Shown here in pieces: positions 30,342-39,550 of a stretch of 64,000 nt of DNA. Under the pieces are notes generated by a model, which saw nothing but the letters and a program-made list of their open reading frames with translations, was not told the origin of the DNA and searched no databases. The position numbers were made by a program, and so were the translations under genes. The stretch is from Bacteroidota bacterium (GTDB lineage: Bacteria > Bacteroidota > Bacteroidia > M30B66). How positions within the stretch are numbered: position 1 is the first letter of the stretch; the number at the start of each line of letters is the position of its first letter. The stretch is from positions 1 to 64,000 of the forward strand of contig JAIXUS010000025.1 in the NCBI GenBank assembly GCA_027483445.1, in the 5' to 3' direction.

Positions 30342-30475
30342 GGGGCGCCTGCCCGGTTAGCCTCGGTTTCCAAAACAGGCCACTTTATCGGGCACCGGGT
30401 CTTTTGTTCCTACTCCTCGCCTGCTCCGCTCCGCTCGCGGCTGCGGGGTATCCACGCCAGTCCCTGGCGCAACTG
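30342..30475 (+). repeat. Dispersed post-terminator GC-rich repeat, copy c
   Basis: Starts GGGGCGCCTGCCCGGTTAGC directly after the trxB terminator T-run, then TCGGGCACCGGG, CTACTCCTCGCCTGCTCC and CTGGCGCAAC. It shares block order with the copies at 3645, 14895 and 37383. Confidence 0.65.
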
Positions 30476-30619
30476 CATCAATTAACCAATGCTGAACTGT
30501 TGGCCCAGCACTTCGCTTGCCCGAAAATTCACGGCTTTTGCTCTTACCTTGCCTGCCGTTTTCAAAGCCTTAGCCTCACCACGATGCGAAGTTGCGCTAC
30601 AGCAGCTGCATCGCGAAAA

Positions 30620-31030
30620 ATGAAATGTAACATGCAAAACCTTCGTGGCTTTTTCGCGCGCAATCCGCATTATCTCTTCCGGCTCGACTGCCTGGGTGCG
30701 GCACTTTCGGCCTTCACCTTAATGGTTGTTTTGCCCCGTTTCCCTCAACTCATTCGAATGCCCGAACAGGTGCTCATGAGCCTGGGTATACTTGCCCTTG
30801 CACTCGTACTTTACTCTGGTTTTTGGGCTTTTCAAAAACCTGCGAAACCCGCAAAATGGCTGCGATTACTTGGAGCACTCAATACCATGTATGCCTGCAT
30901 AACCTTAATTCTGGTTGCGATACACAACAACGTGCTTTTGGCGCCCGATTACCTTTACTTCAGCGTCGAATCAGCCATCATCTTCTGCCTGGCTTTTCTC
31001 GAATGGAAGGTGGCAGAATCTTTATCTTGA
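30620..31030 (+). CDS. Small four-helix membrane protein, unknown
   Basis: I place the start at ATG 30620 (ATG 30632 is also possible) because the longer frame runs through the dispersed repeat. About 136 residues with four hydrophobic segments: CLGAALSAFTLMVVLP, VLMSLGILALALVLYSGFWAF, LGALNTMYACITLILVA and YLYFSVESAIIFCLAFLEW. This size and helix pattern occurs in uncharacterised Bacteroidota membrane proteins. No family or function can be assigned. Confidence 0.65.
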   Translation: MKCNMQNLRGFFARNPHYLFRLDCLGAALSAFTLMVVLPRFPQLIRMPEQVLMSLGILALALVLYSGFWAFQKPAKPAKWLRLLGALNTMYACITLILVAIHNNVLLAPDYLYFSVESAIIFCLAFLEWKVAESLS

Positions 31031-31088
31031 ATTGTGCAATAAACCTCGTCTTTCCGCTAATCAAGCACCATTAACGTGCGTAGGTGCT

Positions 31089-31478
31089 TTAGGGTGTTTC
31101 AAGCACTTCAACCTTCACTTTCACCAAACCGGCACCCACCATGTTAAGCTCCTTGGCTGCAGCTTTTGAAAGATCGATAACCCGGTTTTTCCCTTTCATA
31201 CCGCGGTCGTTAACCTTTACAATTACAGACTGGTTGTTCCTTAAATTCGTAACCCTCACTATGGTCCCAAAAGGCAGGTGTTTGTGCGCCGCGGTGAGGC
31301 TATCCTGGTGAAAAACTTCACCACTGGCGGTTTTTCGGCCATGAAACTTATCGGCGTAATAGCTCGCAATACCGGTGTCGGGATTAGCCTTCGGACGTGC
31401 TTGTGCCTGAACATCCTTCACGCCCAAACACTGAAAAAACAGGCCGCAAACCACGAGGCTTCTTGTGAAAACTTGCAT
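31089..31478 (-). CDS. RlpA-like double-psi beta-barrel protein
   Basis: From ATG 31478 the protein has 129 residues and a signal peptide ([27 protein letters not shown]). An RlpA/DPBB domain follows: [45 protein letters not shown] and [29 protein letters not shown]. RlpA proteins cleave peptidoglycan lacking stem peptides; whether this short form, without a SPOR domain, is active is unknown. An upstream in-frame ATG (31514) would weaken the signal peptide. Confidence 0.85.
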   Translation of the reverse strand: MQVFTRSLVVCGLFFQCLGVKDVQAQARPKANPDTGIASYYADKFHGRKTASGEVFHQDSLTAAHKHLPFGTIVRVTNLRNNQSVIVKVNDRGMKGKNRVIDLSKAAAKELNMVGAGLVKVKVEVLETP

Positions 31479-31611
31479 AATCGAAACTAAAATTAAGAAG
31501 AAATCGGTCTGCAAGCCTTAATTGTGTAAGGTTTTGCCTGTTTTTGAGAAATGTATGGCATACAACATTCGCCATTGCAGGCTGTTTCGTAGCTTGGCCA
31601 CGGCCGAAATT

Positions 31612-32631
31612 ATGCAATCCTCAAAACCACTCATTTTACTTACCGGTGCCTCAGGCTTAGTCGGGTCGCACACGCTTAGCGCACTGCTCAACCGTTCTTT
31701 TCAGGTTCGATTGCTTTCCCGAAATCCGGCTATGGACGAGCAGCTCATTCGCCCTGTCTTGAAACATTATGGTCATGAAAATGCGGAGCTCCAATTTTTT
31801 CAAGGTGATTTACGCAATTTAGGCACTCTTGAAGATGCCTTGGATCAGGTGCAGGCTGTCATCCACACCGCCGCGCTGGTGTCGACCGACCCTCGCGACC
31901 AACAACTGATGCATAAGACCAATGTAGAAGGTACTGCCAATCTGGTAAACCTCTCGTTAGATATGGGCGTTCAGTGGTTTTGTCACCTCAGTTCGGTGGC
32001 CACGCTTGGCCCAAATCCCGATGGTTTGGTAGATGAAGATTACTTTTGGAAACAACAGAAGTCCAGTACCGCATACGCCATCACCAAATACCAGGCAGAA
32101 CAAGAGGTTTGGAGGGCTAAAGAAGAAGGATTAAATGCCATGGTCGTCAATCCTTCGTTTGTGGTAGGGCCATCGCTTCGCGACACCTCCTCCAGCCGCC
32201 TTTTCAATGCCCTTGAACGTGGATTGCCCGGAATTCTGAAGGGCGAATCGGGTTATGTTGATGCCCGCGATGTGGCTGAAGCCATAGTAGAATTACTTGT
32301 GCGCAACGAACATGGATACAGGCTAATACTAAATGCAGAAAACCTGAGTACTGAGCACTTTGTGGCCGAAATTTGTGAACAAGCCAAACTGAAAAAGCCC
32401 AGGGTAATCGAGTCGTCTATTGGACTCAATTTGGCCTTGTTTGTTTCCACGATACAGCGACTATTCGGCAGTCGCAGCGCACCGCTTAGCCGCGATTTAA
32501 TTCGTATGTCGACTTCAAAAAACCGTTACGATAACGCGCTTTCTGTTCAGCGCCTCCAGATGCAATACAACCGCATCACTGAGGCCATTCGAAACACGCT
32601 TGAGTTCAGGGCGCATTACAAAATTGGCTAA
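31612..32631 (+). CDS. NAD-dependent epimerase/dehydratase (extended SDR)
   Basis: 339 residues from ATG 31612. It is an extended short-chain dehydrogenase: NAD-binding LTGASGLVGSHTL at the N terminus, FFQGDLRNLGTLEDAL, AVIHTAALVS, the catalytic Ser and YxxxK (HLSSVATLG; AYAITKYQAEQEV) and NPSFVVGPSLRD. Similar proteins act on nucleotide sugars, dihydroflavonol-like compounds or sterols; the substrate cannot be read from sequence. The start excludes an upstream extension with no SDR similarity. Confidence 0.88.
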   Translation: MQSSKPLILLTGASGLVGSHTLSALLNRSFQVRLLSRNPAMDEQLIRPVLKHYGHENAELQFFQGDLRNLGTLEDALDQVQAVIHTAALVSTDPRDQQLMHKTNVEGTANLVNLSLDMGVQWFCHLSSVATLGPNPDGLVDEDYFWKQQKSSTAYAITKYQAEQEVWRAKEEGLNAMVVNPSFVVGPSLRDTSSSRLFNALERGLPGILKGESGYVDARDVAEAIVELLVRNEHGYRLILNAENLSTEHFVAEICEQAKLKKPRVIESSIGLNLALFVSTIQRLFGSRSAPLSRDLIRMSTSKNRYDNALSVQRLQMQYNRITEAIRNTLEFRAHYKIG

Positions 32632-32652
32632 TGCCATCGGGTTTTGATGCAC

Positions 32653-33654
32653 CTACCACCTTACCAGGGCGCTGGCCCAGGTAAAGCCGGAGCCGAAAGC
32701 GGCCATGCACAGCAAATCGCCCGGCTTGAGTTTCCCGGCTTGCACGGCTTCACTCAGCGCAATGGGAATGCTTGCCGCAGTAGTGTTTCCGTAGCGCTGA
32801 ATGTTGTTAAACACCTTCGCTTCGGGCAATTGCAGCTTCTCGCGGATGTATTCCGAAATGCGCAAGTTGGCCTGGTGTGGAATGAGCAAATCAATGTCGG
32901 AAGGCTTGCAATCATTGGCCTTTAAGGCTTCATCAATTACTTCGGCAAAACGGGTTACCGCATGTTTGAATACAGCCTGGCCGTTCATGTGTGGCAACAG
33001 GCTTCCATTGTCGAGCATCTCGTGGGTGAGGCGTTGCTTCTGCAAGCTTCCCGGGTGACGCATATACAGCTCTTCGGCATGGGTGCCGTCGGCATGCAAA
33101 TGTGTAGAGAGAATGCGGTGTTCGGGCGATGTTGTAGCCTGGAGAACAACTGCACCCGCGCCATCGGCGAAGATCACGGCCATGTTGCGACCGCGCTCGC
33201 TAAACTCCACCGCATTCGACTGAATTTCGGCGCCAACCACTAAAGCTGTCTTGTAGGTGCCGGTGCGGATGAACTGGTCGGCTACACTCAGGGCATAAAT
33301 GAAACCGCTGCACTGCATCTTCAGGTCGATGGCCGGAATGCCCGGTACGCCAAGTTCGCGCTGCAGCAGCACACCCGAACCGGGAAAATAATACTCAGAC
33401 GTGATGGTGGCAAACACGATCAGGTCGATTTGCTGCGCTTCAACTCCGGCTTGCTCCATGGCCATCCGCGCAGCGCGCGCACCCATATTGGCTACTGTGT
33501 CTTTGCCTTCCTCAAAATACCGACGCTCTCGAATGCCCGTGCGATCTACAATCCACTCATCGCTTGTGGGCATGATGGCGGCTAAATCGTTGTTGTGGAT
33601 AACCTGCTCGGGTGTGTAATGCCCGCACCCTTTAATGATACTGTAATAACTCAT
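32653..33654 (-). CDS. 3-oxoacyl-ACP synthase III (FabH-type)
   Basis: 333 residues. Catalytic triad: Cys115 in LKMQCSGFIYAL, His260 in LIPHQANLRI and Asn290 in QRYGNTTAASIPIAL. The C-terminal GDLLCMAAFGSGFTWASALVRW is also typical. It condenses acetyl-CoA or another acyl-CoA with malonyl-ACP to start fatty-acid synthesis. Some Bacteroidota carry several FabH-like proteins, so a special-purpose KASIII (for example for unusual lipids) is possible. It converges on the epimerase gene with 21 bases between stops. Confidence 0.92.
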   Translation of the reverse strand: MSYYSIIKGCGHYTPEQVIHNNDLAAIMPTSDEWIVDRTGIRERRYFEEGKDTVANMGARAARMAMEQAGVEAQQIDLIVFATITSEYYFPGSGVLLQRELGVPGIPAIDLKMQCSGFIYALSVADQFIRTGTYKTALVVGAEIQSNAVEFSERGRNMAVIFADGAGAVVLQATTSPEHRILSTHLHADGTHAEELYMRHPGSLQKQRLTHEMLDNGSLLPHMNGQAVFKHAVTRFAEVIDEALKANDCKPSDIDLLIPHQANLRISEYIREKLQLPEAKVFNNIQRYGNTTAASIPIALSEAVQAGKLKPGDLLCMAAFGSGFTWASALVRW

Positions 33655-33707
33655 TGTTCAATTGTTGGGAGGCTGGCAATATCGAAAAAAGGCCACACCC
33701 TTCGCCA

Positions 33708-34613
33708 CTACCGGTGAAAAATCCTGAACTGCCCTAAGTGACGTCCATCCATCCCGCGAAGCGAAAAATGGTAAAGCCCTGAAGCCATCCCCGCAAGGGA
33801 AAAAACAGCCTCAGTACCAGGCTCCACGAGCCTTTGTGCCAAAATTTGCCCCAAGGGCGAAACACACATCACCAAGCCTTGTAAGGGAGACTCACAGCGC
33901 ACCTGTTCGTTGGTGTGTTGCCATGCTACACGACTTTCAGGCTGATTCGCTGAGAGATTCAGCAAGCAATCGCCCTGGTATAATGTGTCGCCGTTGAGTG
34001 TGAAACTGAGCAAGTTATAGCTGCACTCCGGACAACCATTGCGGCAGATTGCACTCAAAAAACCGGAGCTTGGCCCTACACCTTCAATGAGCCAGTTGGC
34101 CAAAGGATACTGCGAAAAGCTTACCTGCCAACGTTTGCGCCACAGCGACCCAATACACACCGTGTCGTAAAGCTGATAGCCGGGAGGCGAAATTCCACAC
34201 GAAGGGTATGGCGTAAACTGCTCAACCGACCCGCCGGCACCGAGGTTGAAATCGTAGAGCAACTCGTCGGGATTACTGAACTGCCGCTTGTAAAACCTGC
34301 GGCCCTGTTCCCTCAGCAAGGTGTAAAATATACTGGTTTGTGTGGTATCATAACTCCAGTAAGCCGAACCCGAAGTATCGTAGCTTAGACTACCACTTAC
34401 GCAAAAGCCGGTGTTGAAAACCTTATAATAAGCGGTATCGTTGACCAGCGTATCGCCGGTTATGTGAAAAGTGCTGTAGCAGAGCGTGTTGGCACTAAAG
34501 CCCGACCAGGAGTAACGCTGATGCCATCGTGCTGTTGAATTCAGATAGGTTTGTGCACGCAAGGCCATCGACATACCCAGGCATACAAGGAGAATAATGA
34601 AGACCTTACGCAT
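33708..34613 (-). CDS. Secreted protein, probable T9SS cargo
   Basis: 301 residues with a signal peptide (MRKVFIILLVCLGMSMALRAQ). The body repeats short aromatic, Ser/Thr-rich strands with several cysteines (ICRNGCPECSYNLLSF). The last about 75 residues look like a diverged sorting domain (VMCVSPLGQILAQRLVEPGTEAVFSLAGMASGLYHFSLRG). No known catalytic domain is visible. Its ATG overlaps the AraC-regulator stop (TAATG), an unusual junction for a secreted protein, so coupling may be accidental. Confidence 0.75.
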   Translation of the reverse strand: MRKVFIILLVCLGMSMALRAQTYLNSTARWHQRYSWSGFSANTLCYSTFHITGDTLVNDTAYYKVFNTGFCVSGSLSYDTSGSAYWSYDTTQTSIFYTLLREQGRRFYKRQFSNPDELLYDFNLGAGGSVEQFTPYPSCGISPPGYQLYDTVCIGSLWRKRWQVSFSQYPLANWLIEGVGPSSGFLSAICRNGCPECSYNLLSFTLNGDTLYQGDCLLNLSANQPESRVAWQHTNEQVRCESPLQGLVMCVSPLGQILAQRLVEPGTEAVFSLAGMASGLYHFSLRGMDGRHLGQFRIFHR

Positions 34614-35572
34614 TAGCTTACCCGGAGTTTTTCTTTGCGGTACAAGGCCGGTGTAAGTTGGGTGAAGCGGCGAAAAATGACCACGAAGTGATTAAAGTTG
34701 TTGAATCCGCAGCGCAACGCCACGTCTAAAACCGTATAGCTACTGTGCATGAGCAGTCGGCAGGCCAGTTTGATGCGTTCGCGGAGAATAAACTCCAGAG
34801 GCGAAAGGCCAAGCTCGCGTTTGAAGCTGCGGAAAAAGTGCGGGCGACTCATGCAGGCAATGTCGCTCAGTTTGTCCATGCTGATGGCTTCGGTGAGATG
34901 CTCCTTGATGTAATGGATCACGTAGGCCATGCGGTGGTTGTTCATGCGCAGCGAGTACTGGTCGATGAGCAAGTGGCGCGCCTGGGTTTGCATGAGTCGA
35001 AGTAGCAACTCGTGCAATGCGAAGCGGGCAAAGGTGTCGCGCGATTGGTTTTCTTCGCGCGATAGCTCAATCAGCCGGTTTAGCGTTTGGGCAACCTCTG
35101 CACTGTTTTCGAGGTGGTATTGGTTTAAGTCGATGCTCCACACATCGTTGTGCTCGCATTTGGGCAAGGCTTCGTTGAAGTGGTTTACCGTGTTTTCGAT
35201 GATTTCGTTCGAAATCGTAAGGGCGATACACTGCGTGGGATTGCCTTCAGCGGCTTCGGGAAAATCGATTACCATTGGCGCTTCTGAGGGTAAAATGAGC
35301 GATTCGCCGGGGTAAAACTCGAAAGCCTCTTTGCCTTGGAGGTGCATCACTTTTTTACCGCGAAGCATAGAGGCCACCACCGGTTCGTGGAAGCGGAGCA
35401 GCACCTGATCGGCCACCGTATGGGTTTCGAAAACATTCAGCTCGCAGTCGGCAAAAGCCTTCACACTGCGGTGCTCAACCGGCGTGCTCAAGGCCCTGTG
35501 CGGCGTTAAAGGCACAGTTTCGGGAACATACTTATACAATGTAGTTTGATTTAGGGTAAAGCAATGTAGCAA
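34613..35572 (-). CDS. AraC-family transcriptional regulator
   Basis: 319 residues. The C-terminal about 100 residues are a double helix-turn-helix: SMDKLSDIACMSRPHFFRSFKRELGLSPLEFILRERI and YTVLDVALRCGFNNFNHFVVIFRRFTQLTPALYRKE. The N-terminal part (MLHGKKVMHLQGKEAFEFYPGESLIL-like, with residues 60-130) resembles a cupin sensing domain. It faces the AldB-type aldehyde dehydrogenase across a 128-base divergent spacer, so it is probably its regulator, perhaps sensing an aldehyde or alcohol. That link is inferred. Confidence 0.9.
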   Translation of the reverse strand: MLHCFTLNQTTLYKYVPETVPLTPHRALSTPVEHRSVKAFADCELNVFETHTVADQVLLRFHEPVVASMLRGKKVMHLQGKEAFEFYPGESLILPSEAPMVIDFPEAAEGNPTQCIALTISNEIIENTVNHFNEALPKCEHNDVWSIDLNQYHLENSAEVAQTLNRLIELSREENQSRDTFARFALHELLLRLMQTQARHLLIDQYSLRMNNHRMAYVIHYIKEHLTEAISMDKLSDIACMSRPHFFRSFKRELGLSPLEFILRERIKLACRLLMHSSYTVLDVALRCGFNNFNHFVVIFRRFTQLTPALYRKEKLRVS

Positions 35573-35700
35573 TTAATCGACATACGGCAGGTGAAGTATT
35601 GTATCATTTTGATACTATCCTTCACCAAGCAGCTACGATTCTGCACCCGATAAGGCCTCCATGGCGCATAGCTTTGAATCAATCAAAAACTACACGCTTT

Positions 35701-37227
35701 ATGGAAACCCTCACAGAAAAAAGAAGCAAGCTCGTAGCGCGTCCACAACTCAAGGAGCAATACGGCAATTACATCAACGGTACCTTTCAGGAGCCCCTTT
35801 CGGGCGAGTATTTCGACAATGTGTCGCCCATCGACGGGAAGGTGCTCACCCGGGCAGCCCGCTCCAATGCTGCCGATATTGAACGGGCGCTTGATGCAGC
35901 CCATGCGGCATTCCCCATTTGGTCGAAAACCTCGGTAACCGAGCGGAGCAACATCCTCCTCAAAATCGCCGATGTGATGGAGGCCAACCTCGAACTCCTG
36001 GCTGTGGTCGAAACCCTCGACAACGGTAAGGCCATCCGCGAGACCCGAGCGGCCGACCTCCCACTCGCCATAGACCATTTCCGATACTTTGCCGGGGTGA
36101 TTCGCGGCGAAGAAAGCGGCGTTTCGGAGCTTGACTCCACTACCCTTTCGCTCAATATTCATGAGGCCATTGGCGTGGTTGGACAAATTATTCCCTGGAA
36201 TTTCCCCCTGCTCATGGCGGCCTGGAAAATTGCTCCGGCACTTGCGGCAGGCTGCACCGTGGTGGTTAAACCCGCCGAGCAAACCCCTACCAGCATTATG
36301 GTTTGGCTCGAACTGGTGGGTCATCTGCTCCCCAAAGGCGTGCTCAATGTTGTTACAGGCTTCGGTCTTGAGGCCGGAAAACCCCTCGCAACCTCTACCC
36401 GCGTGGCCAAAGTAGCCTTTACCGGTGAAACAGGCACAGGCCGATTGATTATGTCGTACGCCTCCGAAAACCTGGTACCCGTTACGATGGAACTTGGCGG
36501 TAAGTCGCCCAACGTGTTTTTCCCATCGGTAATGGATGCCGACGACGAATTCCTCGACAAAGCCGTTGAAGGCGCCGTGCTTTTTGCCCTCAATCAGGGC
36601 GAAGTGTGTACCTGCCCGAGTCGTATGATTGTTCACGAAAGCATTTACGAACGGTTTATGGAACGTGTGATTGAGCGCACCAAGCAGATCAAGGTGGGCA
36701 ATCCGCTCGACCCCGAAACCATGATGGGCGCCCAGGCTTCGAAGGAGCAATTCGACAAGATTCTCTCGTACCTCGAAATCGGGAAAATGGAAGGCGGACA
36801 AGTGCTTACCGGCGGTACCGCCCGTTACGTGAACTCAGGCTGCGAAAATGGCTTTTACATCGAGCCCACCATTTTTGCCGGAAAGAACCACATGCGCATT
36901 TTCCAGGAAGAAATCTTTGGTCCCGTGGTGAGCGTAACCACCTTTAAGACGACCGAAGAGGCCATCCGCATTGCCAACGACACCTCATTTGGCCTCGGGG
37001 CCGGTGTGTGGACCCGCGACGCGCATGAGATGTACGAAGTGCCGAGGGCCATTCAGGCCGGCCGCGTGTGGGTAAACTGCTACCATGCCTACCCTGCGCA
37101 TGCTCCCTTTGGCGGGTACAAAAAGTCGGGCTTTGGCCGCGAAACCCACAAGATGATGCTGAACCATTATCGCCAGAACAAAAACATGCTCATCTCCTTT
37201 AACAAGAACAAGTTGGGCTTTTTCTGA
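35701..37227 (+). CDS. Aldehyde dehydrogenase, AldB/ExaC type
   Basis: 508 residues from ATG 35701. Catalytic Cys303 lies in NQGEVCTCPSR, the form typical of AldB/ExaC acetaldehyde dehydrogenases, with Glu264 in VTMELGGKSPNV. NAD-binding FTGETGTGRLIM and the C-terminal HAPFGGYKKSGFGRE are present. It oxidises short aldehydes to acids. The divergent AraC regulator suggests inducible expression. Two terminators follow. Confidence 0.93.
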   Translation: METLTEKRSKLVARPQLKEQYGNYINGTFQEPLSGEYFDNVSPIDGKVLTRAARSNAADIERALDAAHAAFPIWSKTSVTERSNILLKIADVMEANLELLAVVETLDNGKAIRETRAADLPLAIDHFRYFAGVIRGEESGVSELDSTTLSLNIHEAIGVVGQIIPWNFPLLMAAWKIAPALAAGCTVVVKPAEQTPTSIMVWLELVGHLLPKGVLNVVTGFGLEAGKPLATSTRVAKVAFTGETGTGRLIMSYASENLVPVTMELGGKSPNVFFPSVMDADDEFLDKAVEGAVLFALNQGEVCTCPSRMIVHESIYERFMERVIERTKQIKVGNPLDPETMMGAQASKEQFDKILSYLEIGKMEGGQVLTGGTARYVNSGCENGFYIEPTIFAGKNHMRIFQEEIFGPVVSVTTFKTTEEAIRIANDTSFGLGAGVWTRDAHEMYEVPRAIQAGRVWVNCYHAYPAHAPFGGYKKSGFGRETHKMMLNHYRQNKNMLISFNKNKLGFF

Positions 37228-37247
37228 GGGCTGCCTTTTCCAGCGGC

Positions 37248-37281
37248 AAAAACCGGGATGCGCAAGCGTTCCGGTTTTTTT
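37248..37281 (+). terminator. Intrinsic terminator of aldehyde dehydrogenase
   Basis: AAAACCGG-GATGCGCAAGCGTT-CCGGTTTT followed by T, 20 bases after the stop codon. Confidence 0.85.
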
Positions 37282-37350
37282 ATGCAAACCGGCCGCCTAA
37301 ACCGCAAAACCAGGAGCTTGCAGCGAGGGAGAATAATAGTAATAAGCCCC

Positions 37351-37382
37351 AAGCGCAAGATAACACTGCTGCGCTTTTTTCT
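37351..37382 (+). terminator. Second terminator downstream of aldehyde dehydrogenase
   Basis: AGCGCA-AGATAACACTGC-TGCGCT followed by T6. The diverged GC-rich repeat begins immediately after. Confidence 0.65.
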
Positions 37383-37545
37383 TTGGGCGTTGCCGCAGGT
37401 TAGCCTCACAATTCATCCCGGGTTTCGGGCTGCGGCCGCGTTTTCCGCTGCAAGTCCTCGCCTGCTCTGCCCCCACGCCGCTCCGTGCCGGGCGCAGCGC
37501 CGCAGGCTGTGGGCTTTACGCTGCAACCGCTAACGCGGAGCTCGT
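37383..37545 (+). repeat. Dispersed post-terminator GC-rich repeat, copy d (diverged)
   Basis: GGGCGTTGCCGCAGGTTAGC begins right after a terminator T-run. GTCCTCGCCTGCTC and GCTGCAACCGCTAACGCGG follow. GGTTAGCCTC and TCCTCGCCTGCTC blocks are shared with copy c. Confidence 0.5.
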
Positions 37546-38031
37546 ATTAAACTTGAGCGTTTAGAGTTGGCACACAGCTCAACCGAAGCATTGAGCCTGG
37601 CAGAGCTATACACGCAACAGAGGCGAACAGTAAGGTGTGGGCCCGCAAACCACACCTCAAGGTACAAGTGTGCGAACCCACCCCCAAAATGGAATGATTT
37701 TCGAACCACAAGGGCCCCCACAAGTCGATGCTCGCCTGAAGCAGACACACGCATAAGACTGATAATCAAATCAATTAATTGAAGCAGCCGCTTAAGGCTG
37801 TATTTGTATTTTCAAAAAACAGACTTAACTTGCGCATTTCAATCCAAAACGGAAGTATAAGTAAACAAACATGCGGATATATACTAGTTATGGGCAACTC
37901 TATGAGACGACCAAGAAACGGACGGGAACCACCAGACGACTGACTTTAAAAGCTCAGTTGACAAGCCAATGGACAACTATAAAACCATTGCACATTGACA
38001 ATTTTCAAACTTTAAAATCAAATAAATAAAA

Positions 38032-38703
38032 ATGGACAATTCAACAACACAATCAAAATGGTATGACAAGACTTGGCTTGTTATCGTTCTCTGCATCGTT
38101 TTCTTTCCTGTGGGACTTTATGCTCTTTGGAAAAATCAATCAATCTCAAAAGGTTGGAAAATCGGTGTGACAGTAGTAATAGCTTTAATAGTTCTTGCTC
38201 AACTTGGCAAAGACGACAAAGGTGGCTCTTCAACCGCAGACAATTCATCGTCAAGTTCAAACGAACAGACAGAACAAAAAACAGAAGCACTAAAAGGTGT
38301 TGGAGTTGGCGAAGTTCTTCACACTGACTACTTTGACATAACAGTAAATATGGTAAGTTTAGAAGACCGAGTAAATACAGGAAATGAATTTGCCGACCTA
38401 AAACCCGAACAAGGCAATATGTATTTAATCATAAACGCATCATTCAAAAATACAGACAAGGAAAGTCGTATGCTTATGGACGGTTCGGTTTGGATTAACT
38501 ACAACGGTAAAGACTACGAGTTTGACAAATCTGAAACAGTTATGCTTGAAGGTTGGGGACTTCTGCTTGACCAAATTAATCCTTTGACAACCAAGACAAC
38601 AAACTTAGTCTATAAAATTCCTGCTGAAATTAAAGGAAACGCATACTGGCAACCAGGACGTGCAGACAGCGACCAAAAAATCTTGCTTGGAAACTTAGAA
38701 TAA
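38032..38703 (+). CDS. DUF4352-like membrane-anchored protein (cassette 1)
   Basis: 223 residues. Two N-terminal membrane segments (WLVIVLCIVFFPVGLYALW and IGVTVVIALIVLAQL) are followed by a Ser/Gln-rich linker (residues 65-85). The C-terminal domain has the DUF4352 beta pattern: VGEVLHTDYFDITVNMVSLEDRV, EQGNMYLIINASFKNTDKESR, VWINYNGKDYEFDKSE and LVYKIPAEIKGN. DUF4352 is an immunoglobulin-like domain of unknown role found in exported proteins. Sole gene of cassette 1, 145 bases after the array edge. Codon use is AT-rich compared with the flanking chromosome. Confidence 0.75.
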   Translation: MDNSTTQSKWYDKTWLVIVLCIVFFPVGLYALWKNQSISKGWKIGVTVVIALIVLAQLGKDDKGGSSTADNSSSSSNEQTEQKTEALKGVGVGEVLHTDYFDITVNMVSLEDRVNTGNEFADLKPEQGNMYLIINASFKNTDKESRMLMDGSVWINYNGKDYEFDKSETVMLEGWGLLLDQINPLTTKTTNLVYKIPAEIKGNAYWQPGRADSDQKILLGNLE

Positions 38704-38724
38704 TGCGGACAAAAGAAGAGCAGC

Positions 38725-38855
38725 CCATAACAGCGCATAATCGCCAGTTGAGTTTTGGGGGAAAATTTGAGCTCTCGGTCCTTTGGAAATTTCGTGGTGA
38801 ACTGATAACTTTCGGTCAACAAACCCAACCGGCGTTTATGCGCGAACCGTTACCG
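38725..38855 (+). repeat. attC-like site 1 (131 bp)
   Basis: Left box CCATAAC, then AGCGCATAA; right end TTTATGCGCGAACC then GTTACCG. The inner CGCATAA/TTATGCG arms pair, with unequal unpaired spacers (AG and CGAACC) between outer and inner boxes. The centre (GGGGAAAATTTGAGCTC... GGAAATTTCGTGGTGAACTG) is shared by nine sites. Confidence 0.85.
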
Positions 38856-38899
38856 GTCATGCTAAAAGACGACAGTGCAACAATAAAACAACAGAGTAA

Positions 38900-39550
38900 A
38901 TGAACAAACAAGCCAACGCTTCAGCAAAATCAAAAGAGCTGCAACCCATCGCACAAGCCGAAACAGTTGCAGCACATTTGCTTTTGCCCCAATGCACTTG
39001 GCAGCAGCGAAAAGTCACTTTTACTAGATTAATCCTGTTTGTTTATATATTTCTTTCAACAACTTTTTCAACTTTTGCCCAGACAAACCCACGACATGTT
39101 AAGGTGAGCGGTTATTATCGTATAGACGGAACTTATGTTCAACCATATTTCAGGACTGCACCTAACTCAACAAACAGAGACAACTTTTCGACAAAAGGAA
39201 ATACAAACCCCTATACTGGTAAACCTGGGTGGATAGAGCCTGACAGTAAATACAATACATTTTATTACAGCACTTACACCTACCCTACTAATAAAAGCCC
39301 AAGTAGTTATACAACAACTTCTACGGCAAAAACCAATCTTCCAATACAATTCAAGAACCGGACATACATTGAGGATGAATATGGAGGTTATTCATCCTAT
39401 TTGACAGTAAAAGATGAACGGACTTATAATATTTACGATATGAAAGACGAACTCATCTTATATCTTGTTATCAATCATCGTGGCGACTGGCGAATTTTTG
39501 ACAGCAATTGGATTTATATTAAAACTATATTTGTAGAAACAGTAAAATGA
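38900..39550 (+). CDS. Exported protein of unknown function (cassette 2, gene 1)
   Basis: 216 residues as read from ATG 38900. A hydrophobic stretch (RLILFVYIFLSTTFSTFAQ) at about residues 43-61 looks like a signal peptide, so the real start may lie downstream of the listed ATG. The next part carries VKVSGYYRIDGTYVQPYFRTAPN then DNFSTKGNTNPYTGKPG, a pattern seen in small exported proteins of several phyla, then Ser/Thr/Tyr-rich sequence. It overlaps the next gene by four bases (ATGA). No function can be assigned. Confidence 0.6.
   Translation: MNKQANASAKSKELQPIAQAETVAAHLLLPQCTWQQRKVTFTRLILFVYIFLSTTFSTFAQTNPRHVKVSGYYRIDGTYVQPYFRTAPNSTNRDNFSTKGNTNPYTGKPGWIEPDSKYNTFYYSTYTYPTNKSPSSYTTTSTAKTNLPIQFKNRTYIEDEYGGYSSYLTVKDERTYNIYDMKDELILYLVINHRGDWRIFDSNWIYIKTIFVETVK

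Larger units (their letters stand above)
37228..37886. other. Spacer between aldehyde dehydrogenase and cassette array
   Basis: 660 bases without a credible gene. It contains two terminator hairpins (37248-37281, 37351-37382), a diverged copy of the GC-rich repeat (37383-37545), then AT-rich sequence up to the array boundary at 37887. I searched it for a tyrosine recombinase or a recognisable attI and saw neither; no integrase-like frame is present on either strand. Confidence 0.6.

Noticed and set aside
35683-36801. Long minus-strand frame of about 370 codons
   Set aside because: It lies wholly inside the AldB-type aldehyde dehydrogenase, has no domain features, and follows its codon pattern in antisense.
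37530-37790. Short frames on both strands before the array as a possible integrase remnant
   Set aside because: No tyrosine-recombinase motifs (RxxR...HxLRHxxA...Y-type) in any frame.
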